Below, one piece after another: positions 9,868 to 21,601 of a stretch of 63,658 bases of DNA. Origin of the DNA: Azotobacter chroococcum (GTDB lineage: Bacteria; Pseudomonadota; Gammaproteobacteria; Pseudomonadales; Pseudomonadaceae); assembly GCF_004339665.1 (NCBI RefSeq), contig NZ_SMMU01000012.1:77290-140947 (forward strand). Reading direction: 5' to 3'. The position numbers and the translations under genes were made by a program. How positions within the stretch are numbered: the first letter of the stretch is position 1; each line of letters opens with the position of its first letter. Under the pieces are notes generated by a model. The model did not search any database. It saw nothing but the letters and a program-made list of their open reading frames with translations, and had not been told where the DNA came from.

Positions 9868-11046
9868 CTAGGCGGCCTCGCCGGCAGCCGTGCGGCGCAG
9901 TTCCAGCAGGAGAAAGCCGGCCGCGCCGGCAGCCATCAGCAGCGGCAGCGCATGCCCGCTCAGCCACTGGCTGGCCGCGCCGGTGGCCAGCGGTCCGAGC
10001 AGGCAGCCGATACCCCACAGCTGGGCCACATGGGCGTTGGCGCGGACCAGCGCCGCATCGCGGAAGCGCTCGCCGACAAGGATCAAGGCCAGGGTGAACA
10101 GACCGCCCGCGCTGGCGCCGAACAGGATCAGCAGCCCCCAGATGAAGGCGCTCTGCAGCAGCGCCGGAATCGCCAGGCTGACCAGCAGCAGGACCAGGCC
10201 GCAGGTGCGGAACAGGGCCCGGCGCGGCACCCGGTCGGCGAGCCAGCCGAGCGGCAGCTGCAGCAGCGCATCGCCGATCACCACCGCGCCGGCCATGCGC
10301 AGTGCGGTCGCCTGGTCCAGCCCCTGGCGCAGACCGTAGACCGGCAGCAGGGTGAGGATCATCGTCTCGAAGGCGGCGAACAGCACCACCGCCCAGGCCA
10401 CCGTCGGCAGGTGCCGGCAGAATCCACGCAGACCGCGCCCGACGCCCGGGCGGGCATCCATCCGCGGCGCACCGCGCGCGCCGAGCAGAAGCAGCGCGCC
10501 GCCGAGTATGAGCAGCACCGCGCTCCAGAAGCCGGCATCTCCGGCGGTTCCCAGCCAGCTCAGCAGCAGCGGGCCGGACAGCTGGCTCAGCGCATAGCCG
10601 GTGCCATACAGCGCCACCAGCCGGCCGCGCCAGGCCTCCACGGCCAGCTGGTTGATCCAGCTCTCGCCGAGGATGAACACCAGGGTCAGGGTCACGCCGA
10701 GCCACAGGCGCAGCGCCAGCCACAGCAGGTAGCTCGGCAGCAGGGCCAGCAGCGCCACCGACAGCGCCCCGACCAGCAGGCTCAGGCGCATCAGCCGCGC
10801 CGCCCCGCAGGCTGTCGCCAGGCCTCCGGCCAGAGACGCGCCGAGCAGCACGCCGATGCCCGGCATCGCCGCCATCACGCCAATGGCGAAGGGTCCATGG
10901 CCCCAGCCTTCCAGGCGCAGGGAAACCAGCGGCAGACTCAGCCCGAGGGCCAGCCCGACACTGATCACCGCGGCACAGACGGCGAAATAACTGGCCCAGG
11001 GCATGGACGCCGCCAGCGGAGCCGGCAGGCGTTCCGGGCGGGCCAT
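9868..11046 (-). CDS. MFS transporter (YcaD/YfkF-like)
   Basis: 392 residues with about twelve hydrophobic segments. Features of the major facilitator superfamily include an intracellular-loop motif near GVLLGASLAGGLATACGAARLMR and a second-half equivalent at GWLADRVPRRALF. The FILGESWINQLAVEAWRGR stretch resembles the YcaD/YfkF subgroup. The gene ends convergent to the PLD gene and starts 15 bases after the aldehyde dehydrogenase stop, so it is likely co-transcribed with kauB. The substrate cannot be read from sequence; polyamine or amino-acid degradation products are possible from context. Confidence 0.82.
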   Translation of the reverse strand: MARPERLPAPLAASMPWASYFAVCAAVISVGLALGLSLPLVSLRLEGWGHGPFAIGVMAAMPGIGVLLGASLAGGLATACGAARLMRLSLLVGALSVALLALLPSYLLWLALRLWLGVTLTLVFILGESWINQLAVEAWRGRLVALYGTGYALSQLSGPLLLSWLGTAGDAGFWSAVLLILGGALLLLGARGAPRMDARPGVGRGLRGFCRHLPTVAWAVVLFAAFETMILTLLPVYGLRQGLDQATALRMAGAVVIGDALLQLPLGWLADRVPRRALFRTCGLVLLLVSLAIPALLQSAFIWGLLILFGASAGGLFTLALILVGERFRDAALVRANAHVAQLWGIGCLLGPLATGAASQWLSGHALPLLMAAGAAGFLLLELRRTAAGEAA

Positions 11047-11061
11047 GTCAGGGAGGCGCCG

Positions 11062-12555
<1,494 letters not shown>

Positions 12556-12638
12556 GGGGGCATCCTCTCGTCACTGAAGCGATCGAAACACCCTACCCCC
12601 CGCCCCCGGGGCTTTCAATACGGGCGCGCGGCCCGAAA

Positions 12639-12672
12639 ACGAAGAAGCCCGCCAAAAGGCGGGCTTCTTCGT
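12639..12672 (-). terminator. Rho-independent terminator of rpmBG
   Basis: A perfect 15-bp stem (12639-12653 with 12658-12672) with an AAAA loop, followed on the minus strand by TTTTC. It lies 17 bases after the rpmG stop. Confidence 0.88.
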
Positions 12673-12688
12673 CAGGCAGCCGGATCAA

Positions 12689-12844
12689 TCACTTGATCTT
12701 GGCTTCCTTGTAGATCACGTGCTTGCGCACGACAGGATCGTACTTCTTGATCTCGATCTTGTCGGGGGTGGTGCGCTTGTTCTTGTCGGTGGTGTAGAAG
12801 TGGCCGGTACCGGCGCTGGACACCAAACGGATCAGATCACGCAT
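12689..12844 (-). CDS. rpmG: 50S ribosomal protein L33
   Basis: 51 residues beginning [19 protein letters not shown] and ending IYKEAKIK, the standard bacterial L33 in Pseudomonas, a component of the large subunit near the E site. It lacks the CxxC zinc ribbon pairs, so it is the zinc-independent (C-minus) form. It follows rpmB by 10 bases in the usual rpmBG operon and is followed by a strong terminator. Confidence 0.97.
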   Translation of the reverse strand: MRDLIRLVSSAGTGHFYTTDKNKRTTPDKIEIKKYDPVVRKHVIYKEAKIK

Positions 12845-12854
12845 GACTATCTCC

Positions 12855-13091
12855 TCAAACCTTTTCGCCGCGAGCGCGCAGCTCGGACAGTACGACGTCG
12901 ATACCGCGCTTGTCGATGATGCGCATGCCCTTGGCGGAAACGCGCAGACGCACGAAACGCTTCTCGGACTCGACCCAGAAGCGGTGATGCTGCAGGTTCG
13001 GCAGGAAACGACGGCGGGTTTTGTTGTTCGCGTGGGAAATGTTGTTCCCGGTAACCGGACCCTTACCGGTCACTTGACAGACTCTCGACAT
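12855..13091 (-). CDS. rpmB: 50S ribosomal protein L28
   Basis: 78 residues, the standard length. It starts with [20 protein letters not shown] and contains [13 protein letters not shown], the conserved L28 N-terminal region. It is the first gene of rpmBG. The leader upstream (13117-13135) can form a 7-bp hairpin on the minus strand, possibly relevant to translational control, but I cannot show this. Confidence 0.97.
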   Translation of the reverse strand: MSRVCQVTGKGPVTGNNISHANNKTRRRFLPNLQHHRFWVESEKRFVRLRVSAKGMRIIDKRGIDVVLSELRARGEKV

Positions 13092-13438
13092 GCCTCAGCC
13101 CTCAAAAACCACATGCCCAACCCGGCATGGGTTGGCCGCTTATCTTTCAGTCATTCGGCGCCCGGCGATTCGTGCGAAAGGCTTCCGCACGCCAGTTGCG
13201 CCACGATTCATCGGGGTCTGACCGGCTGTCACTGCCAACGCAGGAAGCGGGCCCCTAGAAAAGAGCGCTGCTTTATATCAGAAAGCCTCCCATTGGGCAA
13301 GAATCGCAAGGCTTCGGGCGGCCGCCGGCGGGCCTTCGCGCCATCCTGTGCTCATGCCGTCGATGCCCGGCTCGCCCCGGCATCCCGGCCACCGGCAGAA
13401 CACAAATAAATCCGCCCCTCCCCCCTCTCGTGGAGCCT
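13092..13438. other. Gene-free stretch upstream of rpmB
   Basis: 347 bases between the rpmB start and the stop of the aldolase-family gene. It should hold the rpmB promoter. A 7-bp hairpin (13117-13123 with 13129-13135) lies in the presumed rpmB leader. I see no convincing small gene: the open frames here have no ribosome sites and read as shadows. Confidence 0.5.
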
Positions 13439-14236
13439 TCAGTCCCGATAGGAAGCATCCAGCGCGTCGACCTTCCGCACCCAGGCATCGAACACCGCCT
13501 TGCACAGCTCTGGCTGCCGGGCGCCTGCCTGGAGACGAGTCCGGGCCAGCACATCCGCCGGCAGGCGCGTCATGCGCCCGACAGAGGCGGCGGCGATCTG
13601 GATGTCGCAGGCGCGTTGCAGCAGCCACAACCACAGGAATGCCTCCTCGAGCGTCTCGCCCCAGGTCAGCAAGCCATGGTTGCGCAGGATGACCACGCGC
13701 CGGTCGCCAATGCTCGCGAGCATCCGCTCCCGCTCCTCGAGGTTCACCGTCACGCCTTCGAAGTCGTGATAGGCGACCTGACCATGCAGCTGCGCCCCAT
13801 AGAACGAATCATGGGACAGCCCGTCCTCCAGGCAGGCGACCGCGCTGCCGGTGATCGAGTGCGTGTGCATGACGCAATGGGCGGCCTGGATATGGCCGTG
13901 AATGGCGCCATGGATCACGAAGCCGGCCAGGTTGACCGGATGCCCGGCTGGCCGGACAGGTCGGCCTTCGAGGTCGACGGCGACAAGATTCGAAGCCGTC
14001 ACTTCGTTGTAGTGCAGCCCGAACGGATTGATCAGGAAGACCGTCTCCGGCCCGGGAACGCGCAGCGTGATGTGATTGAAGATGGACTCGGTCCAGCCCA
14101 GATGGTCGAAAACGCGATAGCAGGCGGCGAGCCGCACACGGGCCTGCCGTTCCGCCTCGGAGATCGGCAGCAGACGGTCGCCGAGGCGGGGCGCCCGATC
14201 CATCAACAGATCCTTGGGCTTCGAGGTTTCGCTCAC
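13439..14236 (-). CDS. Class II aldolase/adducin-domain protein
   Basis: 265 residues from a GTG at 14236, which has GGGAGGG ten bases upstream; a second in-frame GTG at 14257 would add seven residues. The aldolase-II fold is recognisable: NHITLRVPG near residue 55, the metal-binding HTHS (CVMHTHSITGSAV) and the later HGLLTWGETLEEAF. Members include fuculose-phosphate aldolase-type enzymes and decarboxylases, and many are uncharacterised. There are no sugar-kinase neighbours, so the substrate is unknown. It is divergent from the following binding-protein gene. Confidence 0.82.
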   Translation of the reverse strand: MSETSKPKDLLMDRAPRLGDRLLPISEAERQARVRLAACYRVFDHLGWTESIFNHITLRVPGPETVFLINPFGLHYNEVTASNLVAVDLEGRPVRPAGHPVNLAGFVIHGAIHGHIQAAHCVMHTHSITGSAVACLEDGLSHDSFYGAQLHGQVAYHDFEGVTVNLEERERMLASIGDRRVVILRNHGLLTWGETLEEAFLWLWLLQRACDIQIAAASVGRMTRLPADVLARTRLQAGARQPELCKAVFDAWVRKVDALDASYRD

Positions 14237-14434
14237 GTCCGTTGCCCTCCCGCGCACCCTGATAAATGTTGAAGGATAGCTTCGCTACGGCGCCCGATGC
14301 GGCATGAAGGCAAAATCCGCTTACCGAAACGTACGGGGATAGCCGGCCACGGGTGAGCCACTTTCCAGGAAAACTGCTCCAGAATAGCCCTCCTCCCCGA
14401 AAACCCGCCCGTCCGCCCCTTTCAGGAGCCCCGC

Positions 14435-16012
14435 ATGCGCCTCGCCCTTCTTCCGCTGTTGTTCGCCCCGCTGCTGAGCCAGGCCGCCAGTCTAGTCGTC
14501 TGCACCGAGGCCAGCCCGGAGGGGTTCGACGTGGTGCGCTACAACTCGCTGACCACCACCAACGCCTCCGCCGACGTGCTGATGGACCGTCTGGTCGAGT
14601 TCGACCCAGAGAGCGGCCAGCTGCAGCCGGGCCTGGCGCAGAGCTGGCAGGTGTCCACGGACGGTCTGGTCTACGACTTCCGGCTGCGCGAAGGCGTGGC
14701 CTTCCACCAGACGCCCTGGTTCACCCCGAGCCGGACGCTGACTGCCGAGGACGTGCTGTTCAGCTTCCGGCGCATGCTCGATCCGACCCATCCCTGGCAC
14801 AGGACGGCGCCGAGCGGCTATCCGCACGCCCAGTCGATGCAGCTCGGCGAGCTGATCCGCAGCATCGAGGCGGTCGGGCCGCAGCAGGTGCGCTTCACCC
14901 TCGCCCGCCCCGACGCCACCTTCCTCGCCACCCTGAGCATGGGCTTCGCCTCCATCTATTCGGCCGAGTACGCCGCCCGGCTGCTGGCCGCCGGCACCCC
15001 GGAGCAGCTCGACAGCCAGCCGGTCGGCACCGGCCCCTTCGTGCTCAAGCGCTACCAGAAGGACGCGCTGGTGCGCTATCTGGCCAACCCCGACTACTTC
15101 GCCGGAAAGCCCGCCGTCGACGGGCTGGTCCTGGCCATCACCCCGGACGCCAACGTGCGCCTGCAGCGCCTGCGCCGCGGCGAGTGCCAGATCGCCCTGT
15201 CGCCGAAGCCGCAGGACGTGCGCGCGGCGCAGGACGACCCGAGCCTCGAGGTGGTCGCCACGCCGGCCTTCATGACCGCCTTCGTCGCCCTCAACAGCCA
15301 GCACCCGCCGCTGGACAGGCCCGAGGTGCGCCAGGCGATCAACCTCGCCTTCGACAAAGCGAGCTACCTGAAGGCGGTGTTCGAGGGCAGCGCGCAGCCC
15401 GCCGACGGCCCCTATCCGCCGACTACCTGGAGCCATGCCGCCGATCTGCCGGGCTATCCCCACGATCCGGCCCGGGCCCGCGAACTGCTGGCCAGGGCCG
15501 GGCTGGCGGAAGGCTTCAATACCACGATCTGGACACGCCCAGCCGGCAGCCTGCTCAACCCCAATCCGGCGCTCGGCGCCCAGCTGCTGCAGGCCGACCT
15601 GGCCAAGGTCGGCATTCAGGCAGAGATCCGGGTGATCGAGTGGGGCGAGCTGATCCGCCGCGCCAAGGCCGGCGAGCATGACCTGCTGTTCATGGGCTGG
15701 GCCGGCGACAACGGCGACCCCGACAACTTCCTCACCCCGCAGTTCGCCTGCGCCTCGGTCGCGTCGGGACTGAACTTCGCGCGCTACTGCGACGCCCGGC
15801 TGGACCAGCTGATCGCCGCGGGCAGGCGCAGCAGCGACCAGGCAGAGCGCAGCCGGCTGTACCGGGAGGCACAGAAGCTGATCCGCGAGCAGGCGCTGTG
15901 GCTGCCGCTGGCCCACCCCACCGCCGCCGTGCTGGTCCGCAAGGCCGTCGAGGGCTATCAGGCCAACCCGTTCGGGCGCCAGGATTTCAGCAAGGTGCGG
16001 CTGGGCCGCTGA
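14435..16012 (+). CDS. ABC transporter periplasmic peptide-binding protein (DppA/SBP family 5)
   Basis: 525 residues with a Sec signal peptide (MRLALLPLLFAPLLSQA). Family 5 solute-binding protein features include the opening LVVCTEASPEGFD, the LTAEDVLFSFRRM stretch and the C-terminal region GWAGDNGDPDNFLTPQFAC. Such proteins deliver di- or oligopeptides or haem to a Dpp-type permease. No permease or ATPase genes follow, so it is an orphan component. It corresponds by order to PA5317. The ATG has AGGAGC upstream. Confidence 0.9.
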   Translation: MRLALLPLLFAPLLSQAASLVVCTEASPEGFDVVRYNSLTTTNASADVLMDRLVEFDPESGQLQPGLAQSWQVSTDGLVYDFRLREGVAFHQTPWFTPSRTLTAEDVLFSFRRMLDPTHPWHRTAPSGYPHAQSMQLGELIRSIEAVGPQQVRFTLARPDATFLATLSMGFASIYSAEYAARLLAAGTPEQLDSQPVGTGPFVLKRYQKDALVRYLANPDYFAGKPAVDGLVLAITPDANVRLQRLRRGECQIALSPKPQDVRAAQDDPSLEVVATPAFMTAFVALNSQHPPLDRPEVRQAINLAFDKASYLKAVFEGSAQPADGPYPPTTWSHAADLPGYPHDPARARELLARAGLAEGFNTTIWTRPAGSLLNPNPALGAQLLQADLAKVGIQAEIRVIEWGELIRRAKAGEHDLLFMGWAGDNGDPDNFLTPQFACASVASGLNFARYCDARLDQLIAAGRRSSDQAERSRLYREAQKLIREQALWLPLAHPTAAVLVRKAVEGYQANPFGRQDFSKVRLGR

Positions 16013-16032
16013 GAGAGAGGGGAAAACTGAGA

Positions 16033-16084
16033 CGGCGGCAGCTGCGCAGCCGCCGGTGGGTTACGGCCTGTGGCCTAACCCACC
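16033..16084. repeat. REP-like palindromic element at a synteny junction
   Basis: Two adjacent hairpins: 7 bp (16033-16039 with 16049-16055) and 9 bp GGTGGGTTA with TAACCCACC (16055-16063 with 16076-16084), continuing into CCTACGG. A related CGTAGGGTGGAT palindrome occurs at 56772-56809. It lies between the stops of two convergent genes (the peptide-binding protein and rpoH) and may also terminate transcription. Confidence 0.7.
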
Positions 16085-16114
16085 CTACGGGTACAAACCC
16101 TGCGAGCGAAGGGA

Positions 16115-16969
<855 letters not shown>

Positions 16970-16998
16970 GCGAATCCTCCGACTCACTGGGAATGGCC

Positions 16999-17026
16999 AG
17001 TGTAGCATCGGAGACTCTGACTGCAA
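16999..17026 (-). promoter_or_regulatory. Candidate sigma-70 promoter of rpoH
   Basis: On the minus strand TTGCAG (17026-17021) and TACACT (17004-16999) are separated by 16 bases, 30 bases upstream of the rpoH start codon. Confidence 0.5.
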
Positions 17027-17071
17027 GCCGCCGTAAAAGCTCCGTTACAGCCCAGCCGAAGCGCCTGCCGA

Positions 17072-18079
17072 TCAGCGCGGCGCCAGCTCGCTCAGGTGCC
17101 GCGCCACGGCCAGCCAGGCACCGACATAGCCGAGCAGGATGGCCCCGAGCAGCAGCGACAGGCCGTCCTCCAGCGGTACCCCGCCGAGGGCGAAATCGCT
17201 GCCGTAGAGCCCGGCCAGGCTCAGCACCGACGCGTTCAGCCAACCGAGCCCGTAGACCAGCACCAGCCAGGCCAGCAGCCCGGCGCCGCCGCCGTACAGC
17301 GTGCCCATATAGAGGAAGGGTCGACGCACGTAGCCGTCGGTGCCGCCGACCAGCTTGATCACCTCGATCTCGCTGCGGCGGTTTTCGATGTGCAGGCGGA
17401 TGGTGTTGCCGATCACCAGCAGCAGGGCCAGCACCAGCAGCAGGGTGAGACCGAAGACGAAGCGCTCGCCGAGCGCGAGGATCGCGCCGAGGCGCTCGAC
17501 CCAGAGCAGGTCGAGCTGCGCCAGCTGCACGCCGGACAGATCCGCCAGCTGCTCGCGCAGGGTTTCGAGACCGGCCTTGTCGATCTGCCGGGGGGTGACC
17601 AGGATCACCCCGGGCAGGGGGTTCTCCGGCAGCCCGCGCAGCGCCTCGCCGAGTCCGGACTGGCGCTGGAACTCCTCCAGTCCCTGCTCGCGGCCGATCC
17701 ACTCGGCCTCGGCCACCTCCGGCAGCGCGGCGATCCTCGCCCGCAGGCGCTCGCCCGCCGCATCGTCCACGTCCAGCGTGGTGAACAGGGAAATCTGCGC
17801 GGCGCGCTGCCAGGAGCCGCCGAGCTGCGCGACGTCGTCGAGCAGCAGCGACAGCCCCATGGGCAGGCTGAGGGCGACGGCCATCGCCAGGCAGGTGAGG
17901 AAGCTGCCCACCGGCTGGCGGCCGAGCCGGCGCAGGCTGTCGACCAGGCTGGCGCGGTGGCTGTCCAGCCAGGCCACCAGCAGCGTGGCGAAATCCGGTT
18001 CGGCGCTCTTCACCTCGGCCCTGGGCAGAGCGCCGACCCGTTCGGACGGCCGCGGCTCGGGCAGGTTGGAATCGCTCAT
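17072..18079 (-). CDS. ftsX: Cell-division protein FtsX
   Basis: 335 residues, membrane partner of FtsE. One transmembrane segment near residues 55-80 is followed by a periplasmic domain (ISLFTTLDVDDAAGERLRARI onward) and then three C-terminal segments. The FtsX core IGNTIRLHIENRRSEIEVIKLVGG is present. FtsEX activates periplasmic peptidoglycan hydrolases at the septum. The start codon shares one base with the ftsE stop, so translation is coupled. Part of the ftsY-ftsE-ftsX operon. Confidence 0.96.
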   Translation of the reverse strand: MSDSNLPEPRPSERVGALPRAEVKSAEPDFATLLVAWLDSHRASLVDSLRRLGRQPVGSFLTCLAMAVALSLPMGLSLLLDDVAQLGGSWQRAAQISLFTTLDVDDAAGERLRARIAALPEVAEAEWIGREQGLEEFQRQSGLGEALRGLPENPLPGVILVTPRQIDKAGLETLREQLADLSGVQLAQLDLLWVERLGAILALGERFVFGLTLLLVLALLLVIGNTIRLHIENRRSEIEVIKLVGGTDGYVRRPFLYMGTLYGGGAGLLAWLVLVYGLGWLNASVLSLAGLYGSDFALGGVPLEDGLSLLLGAILLGYVGAWLAVARHLSELAPR

Positions 18080-18747
18080 CAGGCGGCCTCCCCGTCGGCG
18101 ATCAGCCGCCCGCGCTGCAGGGTGAGCAGGCGGTGGCGCATGCGTGCGATCAGCGCCAGATCGTGGCTGGCGATCAGCACCGTGGTGCCGAGACGGTTGA
18201 TGTCCTCGAACACCTTCATGATCTCCGCGGCCAGGCGCGGGTCGAGGTTGCCGGTCGGCTCGTCGGCCAGCAGCAGGGCCGGCTGGTGGACCACCGCACG
18301 GGCGATGCCGACCCGCTGCTGCTGGCCGGTGGACAGGTCGGCCGGGAACTGCTCGGCCTTGTCGTGAAGGCTGACCCGCTCCAGGGCGAGCAGGGTGCGC
18401 CGGGCGATCTCGTCCCTGCCCAGGCCGAGAATCTTCAGCGGCAGGGCGACGTTGTCGAACACGCTGCGGTCGAACAGCAGCTGGTGATTCTGGAACACCA
18501 CGCCGATCTGCCGGCGCAGGAAGGGGATCTGCGCGGTGGTGATGCTCGACAGATCCTGCCCGGCGAGCAGCAGCCGGCCGCTGGTCGGCCGCTCCATGGC
18601 CAGCAGCAGGCGCAGCAGGGTGCTCTTGCCGGCGCCGGAATGGCCGGTGACGAACAGGAACTCACCGTGCCGCACGCGGAAGCTCAGCTCGTGCAGGCCG
18701 ACATGGCCGTTGGGATAGCGCTTGCCGACCTGTTCGAAGCGGATCAT
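18079..18747 (-). CDS. ftsE: Cell-division ATP-binding protein FtsE
   Basis: 222 residues, an ABC ATPase. Walker A is GHSGAGKST, the signature is LSTGQQQRV (the usual second-position G is preserved), Walker B is LLLADEPTGNLD, and the switch His is in LIASHD. It begins [14 protein letters not shown], as FtsE proteins do. It overlaps ftsY by four bases (ATGA) and ftsX by one base. Confidence 0.97.
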   Translation of the reverse strand: MIRFEQVGKRYPNGHVGLHELSFRVRHGEFLFVTGHSGAGKSTLLRLLLAMERPTSGRLLLAGQDLSSITTAQIPFLRRQIGVVFQNHQLLFDRSVFDNVALPLKILGLGRDEIARRTLLALERVSLHDKAEQFPADLSTGQQQRVGIARAVVHQPALLLADEPTGNLDPRLAAEIMKVFEDINRLGTTVLIASHDLALIARMRHRLLTLQRGRLIADGEAA

Positions 18748-20129
18748 TGCGCCGGCTTCTCCGCGAACAGCGCGCGGACGAACTCCTCGGCGACGAAGGT
18801 GCGCAGGTCGTCGACGCCCTCGCCGACGCCGATGTAGCGGATCGGCAGGCCGAACTGCTTGGCCAAGGCGAAGATCACCCCGCCCTTGGCGGTGCCGTCC
18901 AGCTTGGTCAGCGCCAGGCCGGTGACCTCCACCGCCTGGTTGAACTGCCTGGTCTGGTTGATGGCGTTCTGGCCGGTGCCGGCGTCCAGCACCAGCAGCA
19001 CCTCGTGGGGCGCCGCGTCGTCCAGCTTGCCGAGCACCCGGCGGACCTTCTTCAGCTCCTCCATGAGATTGTCCTTGGTGTGCAGGCGACCGGCGGTATC
19101 GGCGATCAGCACGTCCATGCCGCGCGCCTTGGCGGCCTGCAGGGCATCGAAGATCACCGAGGCGGAATCCGCGCCGGTGTGCTGGGCGATCACCGGAATC
19201 CGGTTGCGCTCGCCCCACACCTGCAGCTGCTCGACGGCGGCGGCGCGGAAGGTGTCGCCGGCGGCGAGCATGACCTTCTTGCCATCCTGCTGCAGGCGCG
19301 CGGCCAGCTTGCCGATGGTGGTGGTCTTGCCGGCGCCGTTGACGCCGACCACCAGGATCACATAGGGGCGCTGCGCGGACTCGAGCGCCAGCGGCTGCTC
19401 AACCGGCTTGAGCAGCGCGGTCAGCTCCTCCTGCAGCGCGCGGTACAGCGCCTCGCTGTCGGCCAGCTCCTTGCGCGCCACCCGCAGGGTCAGGCTCTGG
19501 ATGATCGCCGTGGTGGCCTCGACGCCGACGTCGGCAAGCAGCAGGCGGGTTTCCAGCTCCTCCAGGAGTTCGTCGTCGATCGCCTTCTCGCCGAGGAACA
19601 GGCTGGCCATGCCCTCGCCGAGAGTCGAGCCGGTCTTCGCCAGCCCTTGGCGCAGACGGGCGAAGAAGCCGGATTTGTTCGGCCGCGGGGCGGGCTGGGC
19701 GACCGGGACGGCCGGCTCGGCCTCGACCGCCGGCTGCGGCTCGGGCTCGCTCAGCGGCGCCGCTTCCGCGGCGGGAGCCGGCGTGCCGTGCGCGGCGCCG
19801 CGCCAGCGGCTGGAGAAGACCACTTCCTCTTCGGGTGCGGCAGGCGCCTGCTCGGCGACCTCGGGCACGGACGATGCGACAGCTGGGGTCTCCGGCTGCG
19901 CCTCGACCACCGGCGCCTGCACCTCGACCACCACCGGCTGCGGCTCGGGCTCGGCCGGGCGGGCGGCCTCGGCGGCTTCCTCCGCCGGCGACGGTTCGCT
20001 GCCGGCTTCCGGAGCAGCTTCCTCGGGGACGGGCGCCGGTGCGGATTGTTCCTTCTTGCGGAACCAGCCGAACAGGCCTTTCTTCTCTCCGGCCTCGGCC
20101 GGCTTCTTGTCGTCGTTTGAACCAAACAT
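18744..20129 (-). CDS. ftsY: Signal recognition particle receptor FtsY
   Basis: 461 residues. After [20 protein letters not shown] there is an acidic, Pro/Ala/Glu-rich region to about residue 150 that mediates membrane association. Then come the N domain and the SRP GTPase domain: [15 protein letters not shown] (G1), DTAGRLHT (G3) and [10 protein letters not shown] (G4). It docks SRP-ribosome complexes at the translocon. First gene of the operon, divergent from an M16 peptidase gene. Confidence 0.97.
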   Translation of the reverse strand: MFGSNDDKKPAEAGEKKGLFGWFRKKEQSAPAPVPEEAAPEAGSEPSPAEEAAEAARPAEPEPQPVVVEVQAPVVEAQPETPAVASSVPEVAEQAPAAPEEEVVFSSRWRGAAHGTPAPAAEAAPLSEPEPQPAVEAEPAVPVAQPAPRPNKSGFFARLRQGLAKTGSTLGEGMASLFLGEKAIDDELLEELETRLLLADVGVEATTAIIQSLTLRVARKELADSEALYRALQEELTALLKPVEQPLALESAQRPYVILVVGVNGAGKTTTIGKLAARLQQDGKKVMLAAGDTFRAAAVEQLQVWGERNRIPVIAQHTGADSASVIFDALQAAKARGMDVLIADTAGRLHTKDNLMEELKKVRRVLGKLDDAAPHEVLLVLDAGTGQNAINQTRQFNQAVEVTGLALTKLDGTAKGGVIFALAKQFGLPIRYIGVGEGVDDLRTFVAEEFVRALFAEKPAQ

Positions 20130-20193
20130 GCAGACGGCTTTCTCAGGGGGGCGATGAGACCGGCGGGGTTGGCCGCCGGCGAAACGGATGGTT

Positions 20194-20223
20194 ATCCTAG
20201 CACCTCCCTGCCCGCCGGGCTAA
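20194..20223 (-). promoter_or_regulatory. Candidate promoter of ftsYEX
   Basis: On the minus strand TTAGCC (20223-20218) and TAGGAT (20199-20194) are spaced by 18 bases, about 65 bases upstream of ftsY. This is a plausible but weak sigma-70 match. Confidence 0.35.
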
Positions 20224-20254
20224 GCTCGCGGGCCGCCCCACAGGTCCGACATCA

Positions 20255-21601
20255 ATGAACGTGATCGCCCGCCATGCCGCCGCCCTGCTGCTCGGCATGC
20301 CGCTGACGGCGCTGGCCGCCGCTCCCCAACCGACCCACGAATACACCCTGGACAACGGCCTCAAGGTCATCGTCCGCGAGGACCACCGCGCCCCGGTGGT
20401 GGTCTCGCAGCTCTGGTACAAGGTCGGCTCCAGCTACGAGACGCCCGGCCAGACCGGCCTTTCCCACGTCCTCGAACACATGATGTTCAAGGGCAGCCGC
20501 AAGCTCGGTCCCGGCGAGTCCTCGCGGATCCTGCGCGAACTCGGCGCCGAGGAGAACGCCTTCACCGGCGACGACTACACCGCCTACTACCAGGTGCTGG
20601 CCCGCGACCGCCTGCCGGTGGCCCTCGAGCTGGAGGCCGACCGCCTGGCCAGCCTGCGCCTGCCGCCGGAAGAGTTCGACCGCGAGATCGAGGTGGTCAA
20701 GGAGGAGCGCCGCCTGCGCACCGACGACCGCCCCAGCGCCCAGGCCTACGAGCGCTTCAAGGCCATGGCCTACCCGGCCAGCGGCTACCGTACCCCGACC
20801 ATCGGCTGGATGCCCGACCTCGACCGGATGAGCGTCGACGACCTGCGCGCCTGGTACCAGGCCTGGTACGTGCCGAACAACGCCGTCCTGGTGGTGGTCG
20901 GCGACGTCAGCGGCGACGAGGTGAAGGGCCTCGCCGAGCGCTATTTCGGCGCCATTCCGGCCCGCCCGCTGCCGGTCGCCAAACGCCCGCTGGAGCCGGC
21001 AGAACCCGGCGAGCGGCGCCTCCGGCTGAACCTCAAGGTGCAGTTGCCGAGCCTTTTGTACGGCTTCAACGTGCCCGGCCTGGCGACCGCCGAAAATCCC
21101 CGCGAGGCCCATGCGCTGCGCCTGATCGCCGGCCTGCTCGACGGCGGCTACAGCGCGCGCATCCCGGCCCGCCTGGAGCGCGGCGAGGAGCTGGTGTCCG
21201 GCGCCGGCGCCGGTTACGACGCCCACGTGCGCGGCGACAGCCTGTTCGTTCTCAACGCCACGCCCAACGTGCAGAAGGGCCGCAGCCTGGAAGAGGTCGA
21301 GGCCGGCCTCTGGCGCCTGCTCGACGAACTCAAGGAAACCCCGCCAACCGCCGAGGAACTGGAGCGCGTGCGCGCCCAGGTCATCGCCGGCCTGGTCTAC
21401 GAGCGCGACTCCATCGCCCGGCAGGCGACCACCATCGGCCAGCTGGAAACCGTGGGCCTGTCCTGGCAGTTGATCGACGAGGAGCTGGCCGCCCTGGAGT
21501 CGGTCACCCCGCAGGACATCCAGGATGCTGCACGCCGCTACTTCACCCGCTCGCGCCTCACCGTCGCGCACGTTTTGCCCGAGGAGGCCCACCATGACTG
21601 A
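20255..21601 (+). CDS. Periplasmic M16 zinc metallopeptidase (catalytic)
   Basis: 448 residues with a signal peptide (MNVIARHAAALLLGMPLTAL). The inverted zinc motif HVLEH is at residues 71-75, with the distal Glu in the following helix, so this is the catalytically competent member of the pair. Pitrilysin-family enzymes degrade small peptides in the periplasm. It overlaps the next gene, an M16 paralogue without the motif, by eight bases; such pairs often work as heterodimers. Equivalent of PA0372 by order. Confidence 0.92.
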   Translation: MNVIARHAAALLLGMPLTALAAAPQPTHEYTLDNGLKVIVREDHRAPVVVSQLWYKVGSSYETPGQTGLSHVLEHMMFKGSRKLGPGESSRILRELGAEENAFTGDDYTAYYQVLARDRLPVALELEADRLASLRLPPEEFDREIEVVKEERRLRTDDRPSAQAYERFKAMAYPASGYRTPTIGWMPDLDRMSVDDLRAWYQAWYVPNNAVLVVVGDVSGDEVKGLAERYFGAIPARPLPVAKRPLEPAEPGERRLRLNLKVQLPSLLYGFNVPGLATAENPREAHALRLIAGLLDGGYSARIPARLERGEELVSGAGAGYDAHVRGDSLFVLNATPNVQKGRSLEEVEAGLWRLLDELKETPPTAEELERVRAQVIAGLVYERDSIARQATTIGQLETVGLSWQLIDEELAALESVTPQDIQDAARRYFTRSRLTVAHVLPEEAHHD

